A stretch of 64,000 nt of DNA, from contig NZ_CP119992.1 in the NCBI RefSeq assembly GCF_029338575.1, forward strand, positions 806,001 to 870,000. The letters are read 5' to 3'. This stretch comes from Halomarina halobia. GTDB lineage: Archaea > Halobacteriota > Halobacteria > Halobacteriales > Haloarculaceae. The notes below the pieces were generated by a model, which was given only the letters and a program-made list of their open reading frames with translations, ran no database searches and had not been told where the DNA came from. Within the stretch, counting starts at the first letter, position 1. The number at the start of each line of letters is the position of its first letter. This document shows positions 61,383 through 64,000 of the stretch, one piece after another. A program made the position numbers and the translations under genes.

Positions 61383-61411
61383 GGTCGCCCCGGGAACGTG
61401 GGCGGGCGACC
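61383..61411 (+). other. Leader hairpin of the RNase J gene
   Basis: GGTCGCCC and GGGCGACC form an 8-bp stem with a 13-nt loop within the putative leader. A second small hairpin (ACTCC-TCTC-GGAGT) ends about 10 nt before the ATG. The 61249-61538 stretch holds no gene. Confidence 0.45.
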
Positions 61412-61538
61412 GGCGCGATCCGGGCGCAGTCTATCGATTCGCTCGGATCACGCGGGCCTCTGGAGTGCCAGCGGTACGTCTTCGCCGGTCGCGCGCCAGA
61501 CCGCGCTCCTCCGGGCGACTCCTCTCGGAGTGGAAACT

Positions 61539-62891
61539 ATGGAAGTCGAAATCGCAACGATCGGCGGTTACCAGGAGGTCGGCCGGCAGATGACGGCCGT
61601 CCGTGCCGGAGACGACGTCGTCGTCTTCGACATGGGCCTCAACCTCTCGCAGGTACTGATTCACGACAACGTCGAGACCGAGCGGATGCACTCGCTCGAT
61701 CTGATCGACATGGGCGCGATCCCGGACGACCGCGTCATGTCCGACCTGGAGGGCGACGTGCAGGCGATCGTGCCGACGCACGGCCACCTCGACCACATCG
61801 GCGCGCTCTCGAAGCTCGCCCACCGCTACGACGCGCCCATCGTGGCGACGCCGTTCACGATCGAACTCGTCAAGCAGCAGATCCAGAGCGAGGAGAAGTT
61901 CGGCGTTCAGAACGACCTCGTCGCGATGGAGGCCGGCGAGACGATGCGCATCGGCGACACGGGTCAGGTGGAACTAGAGTTCGTCAACGTCACCCACTCG
62001 ATCATCGATGCCATTAATCCCGTCCTCCACACGCCGGAGGGTGCCGTCGTCTACGGCCTCGACAAGCGCATCGACCACACGCCCGTCCTGGGCGATCCGA
62101 TCGACATGGACCGCTTCCGGGATATCGGTCGGCAGGGCGACGGCGTCCTCTGCTACATCGAGGACTGCACGAACGCGGGGCGGAAGGGCCGCACCCCGAG
62201 CGAGAGCGTCGCCCGACGCCACCTCCGGGACGTGCTGCAGTCGATGGAGGACTACGACGGCGGGATCGTCGCGACCACGTTCTCCAGTCACATCGCCCGC
62301 GTGTCGAGTCTCGTCGAATTCGCCGACGACATCGGCCGCCAGCCGGTCCTGCTGGGGCGCTCGATGGAGAAGTACTCCGGGACGGCCGAGCGGCTGAACT
62401 TCGTCGACTTCCCCGAGGATCTGGGGATGTACGGCCACCGCAAGTCGGTCGACCGGACGTTCAAGCGCATCATGAACGAGGGCAAGGAGAACTTCCTGCC
62501 CATCGTGACGGGCCACCAGGGCGAGCCGCGCGCGATGCTCACCCGGATGGGTCGGGGGGAGACCCCCTACGACCTCGAGGACGGCGACAAGGTCATCTTC
62601 AGCGCGCGGGTCATCCCCGAGCCGACGAACGAGGGCCAGCGCTACCAGTCCGAGAAGCTGCTGAAGATGCAGGGCGCCCGGATCTACGACGACGTCCACG
62701 TCTCGGGCCACCTCCGCGAGGAGGGCCACTACGAGATGCTGCGGGCGCTCCAGCCCCAGCACGTCATCCCGGCCCACCAGGACATGAAGGGCTTCGCCCC
62801 GTACACGGACCTCTGCGCCAGCCAGGGCTACAAGCTCGGGCGCGACCTGCACGTCACGCGAAACGGGAACATGATCCAACTGACGGAATGA
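61539..62891 (+). CDS. rnj: Ribonuclease J (beta-CASP metallo-beta-lactamase)
   Basis: Processive 5'-3' exoribonuclease involved in RNA decay, 450 aa. The metallo-beta-lactamase motif is THGHLDHIG with His 81, His 83, Asp 85 and His 86, further ligands in VTHSIIDAI and [10 protein letters not shown]. Beta-CASP motifs follow: [32 protein letters not shown] and [15 protein letters not shown]. The start was chosen at [18 protein letters not shown], the family N-terminus. It overlaps idsA by 4 bp. An unusually long 5' leader may provide autoregulation. Confidence 0.93.
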   Translation: MEVEIATIGGYQEVGRQMTAVRAGDDVVVFDMGLNLSQVLIHDNVETERMHSLDLIDMGAIPDDRVMSDLEGDVQAIVPTHGHLDHIGALSKLAHRYDAPIVATPFTIELVKQQIQSEEKFGVQNDLVAMEAGETMRIGDTGQVELEFVNVTHSIIDAINPVLHTPEGAVVYGLDKRIDHTPVLGDPIDMDRFRDIGRQGDGVLCYIEDCTNAGRKGRTPSESVARRHLRDVLQSMEDYDGGIVATTFSSHIARVSSLVEFADDIGRQPVLLGRSMEKYSGTAERLNFVDFPEDLGMYGHRKSVDRTFKRIMNEGKENFLPIVTGHQGEPRAMLTRMGRGETPYDLEDGDKVIFSARVIPEPTNEGQRYQSEKLLKMQGARIYDDVHVSGHLREEGHYEMLRALQPQHVIPAHQDMKGFAPYTDLCASQGYKLGRDLHVTRNGNMIQLTE

Positions 62892-63919
62892 GCGCCGACA
62901 GCGCGCGCGTCGAGGCGGCGATCGAGGCCCGCCGCGAGGAGGTCAACGACGCCATCGCGGAGACGCTCCCGATCAAGCGTCCGGAGCGCCTCTACGAGGC
63001 GTCGCGCTACCTGCTCGACGCGGGCGGCAAGCGACTGCGCCCGGCGATGCTCCTGCTCGCGGCGGAGGCGGTCACCGAGACGGAACCGCGGGCCGAGGAC
63101 TACCGCGCGTTCGGGCCGGACGAACTCGACGTCATGGCCGCCGCCGTCTCCGTCGAGGTCATCCAGTCGTTCACGCTCATCCACGACGACATCATGGACG
63201 ACGACGACCTCCGTCGCGGCGTCCCGTCGGTCCATCAGGAGTACGACACCGAGACCGCCATCCTCGCGGGCGACACGCTCTACTCGAAGGCGTTCGAGTG
63301 CATGCTCGAGACCGGCGCGCCGGCCGATCGATCGGTGCGCGCGCTCGACACGCTCGCCACCACCTGCACGAAGATCTGCGAGGGGCAGGCCCTCGACGTA
63401 GACTTCGAGGGGCGAGACGACGTGACGACCGAGGAGTACCTCGAGATGATCGAGCACAAGACCGCGGTGCTGTACGCCGCCGCCGCGGCCATCCCCGCGA
63501 TCCTGCTCGGCGCGGACGAGGCGGTCGTCGACGCGCTACGCGGCTACGGGCTCGACGTCGGACGGGCGTTCCAGATCCAGGACGACCTCCTCGATCTCAC
63601 CGTCCCGAGCGAGACGCTCGGTAAGACGCGGGGGAGCGACCTCGTCGAGGGCAAGCGGACCATCGTCACCCTGCACGCCCGCGAGCGGGGCGTCGACGTG
63701 GACGCGCTCGTCGACGCGGGGCACCCGGACGACGTCACCGAGGCGGACATCGAGGCCGCGGTCGAGCGCCTCGAGTCGGTCGGGAGCATCGAGTACGCCC
63801 GCGGGACGGCGCGCGACCTCGTCGACCGGGGGAAGGAGCGCCTCGACGTCCTCCCCGAGTCCGAGGCGCGGACGACGCTCGCGGGCATCGCGGACTACCT
63901 CGTCGACCGCACCTACTGA
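62888..63919 (+). CDS. idsA: Geranylgeranyl/farnesyl diphosphate synthase
   Basis: Trans-prenyltransferase chaining isoprene units for archaeal ether lipids, 343 aa. The first Asp-rich motif is DDIMD at 100-104 ([14 protein letters not shown]), the second DDLLD at 232-236 ([11 protein letters not shown]), and [14 protein letters not shown] is the diphosphate-binding region. The residues before the first motif (F95, T96 in QSFTLIHDD) are of the type seen in C15/C20 synthases; exact chain length is not certain. Overlaps the RNase J stop (ATGA), so lipid synthesis and RNA decay share a transcript. Confidence 0.93.
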   Translation: MSADSARVEAAIEARREEVNDAIAETLPIKRPERLYEASRYLLDAGGKRLRPAMLLLAAEAVTETEPRAEDYRAFGPDELDVMAAAVSVEVIQSFTLIHDDIMDDDDLRRGVPSVHQEYDTETAILAGDTLYSKAFECMLETGAPADRSVRALDTLATTCTKICEGQALDVDFEGRDDVTTEEYLEMIEHKTAVLYAAAAAIPAILLGADEAVVDALRGYGLDVGRAFQIQDDLLDLTVPSETLGKTRGSDLVEGKRTIVTLHARERGVDVDALVDAGHPDDVTEADIEAAVERLESVGSIEYARGTARDLVDRGKERLDVLPESEARTTLAGIADYLVDRTY

Positions 63920-63979
63920 CCGCCGGGTCGCCCTCCCGCGGTCAGGTTTTTACCCCCGCGCCGAGTCCAACAGTGCACG

Positions 63980-64000
63980 ATGAACGACCCCCAGCGCTGG
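63980..64000 (+). CDS. Start of a gene cut by the right edge
   Basis: ATG at 63980 gives MNDPQRW before the edge. A GTTTTTA box 28-34 nt upstream fits a leaderless promoter, which supports a real start. Seven residues are too few to name it. Confidence 0.45.

Noticed and set aside
61249-61538. Possible SRP or RNase P RNA in the gene-free region before RNase J
   Set aside because: None of the conserved sequence blocks of either RNA could be found; it reads better as a leader.

Overview
The window is chromosomal DNA of a haloarchaeon (class Halobacteria). The GC content is high and the proteins are very rich in Asp and Glu. Promoters are archaeal: many genes have a TTTAWA-like box 24-31 nt before the start codon, which implies leaderless mRNAs. 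Several families are largely restricted to halophilic archaea (RPA1 with RPAP1, TFB, HTH_10 and FilR1-type regulators, small zinc fingers). The ribosomal/RNA polymerase/enolase cluster carries tRNA-Ser and tRNA-Leu in haloarchaeal order. I cannot name the genus.

Layout. 1-3100: an OGG1-like glycosylase cut by the left edge, small conserved proteins and a TFB. 3160-8700: a sodium:solute symporter with a 37-aa coupled membrane peptide, a class V aminotransferase divergent from thioredoxin reductase, and a riboflavin-pathway reductase. 8756-12377: the rpa1-rpap1-phosphoesterase operon for single-stranded DNA binding, followed by an Lhr-type helicase. 15378-21725: a gene-poor repeat-like stretch, a RidA-like protein, a HAD phosphatase, a Cdc48-type ATPase, and shikimate kinase overlapping chorismate mutase.

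21687-27083 is the most accessory part. The 3' end of the chorismate mutase gene and about 140 bp of sequence after it occur twice and flank a ribbon-helix-helix/PIN pair. Next come two alpha/beta hydrolases and a group made of a FilR1-type regulator, DUF1059 and an ArsM-like methyltransferase. The Shine-Dalgarno sequence of that last operon lies inside a perfect hairpin.

27136-46351 is mixed housekeeping: NikR, a Tat-exported CocE-like hydrolase, SurE, an Rsm22 methyltransferase overlapping TyrA, an M24 peptidase, a CDGSH protein, a two-RCK potassium channel, a three-gene bPH2 membrane operon, an aldo/keto reductase, a flavin reductase, DoxX, an HTH_10 regulator and TyrS. 46480-50610 is visibly richer in A/T and codes for two exported or surface proteins.

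50611-64000 is core informational and lipid metabolism: Mrp, MoaA, tRNA-Ser, uS13, uS4, uS11, RpoD, tRNA-Leu, eL18, uL13, uS9, RpoN, RpoK, enolase and uS2, many with overlapping or abutting start and stop codons. Mevalonate kinase, isopentenyl phosphate kinase, RNase J and a geranylgeranyl/farnesyl diphosphate synthase follow, so archaeal isoprenoid synthesis is clustered with RNA metabolism. The enolase gene has an in-frame insertion made of DNA palindromes.
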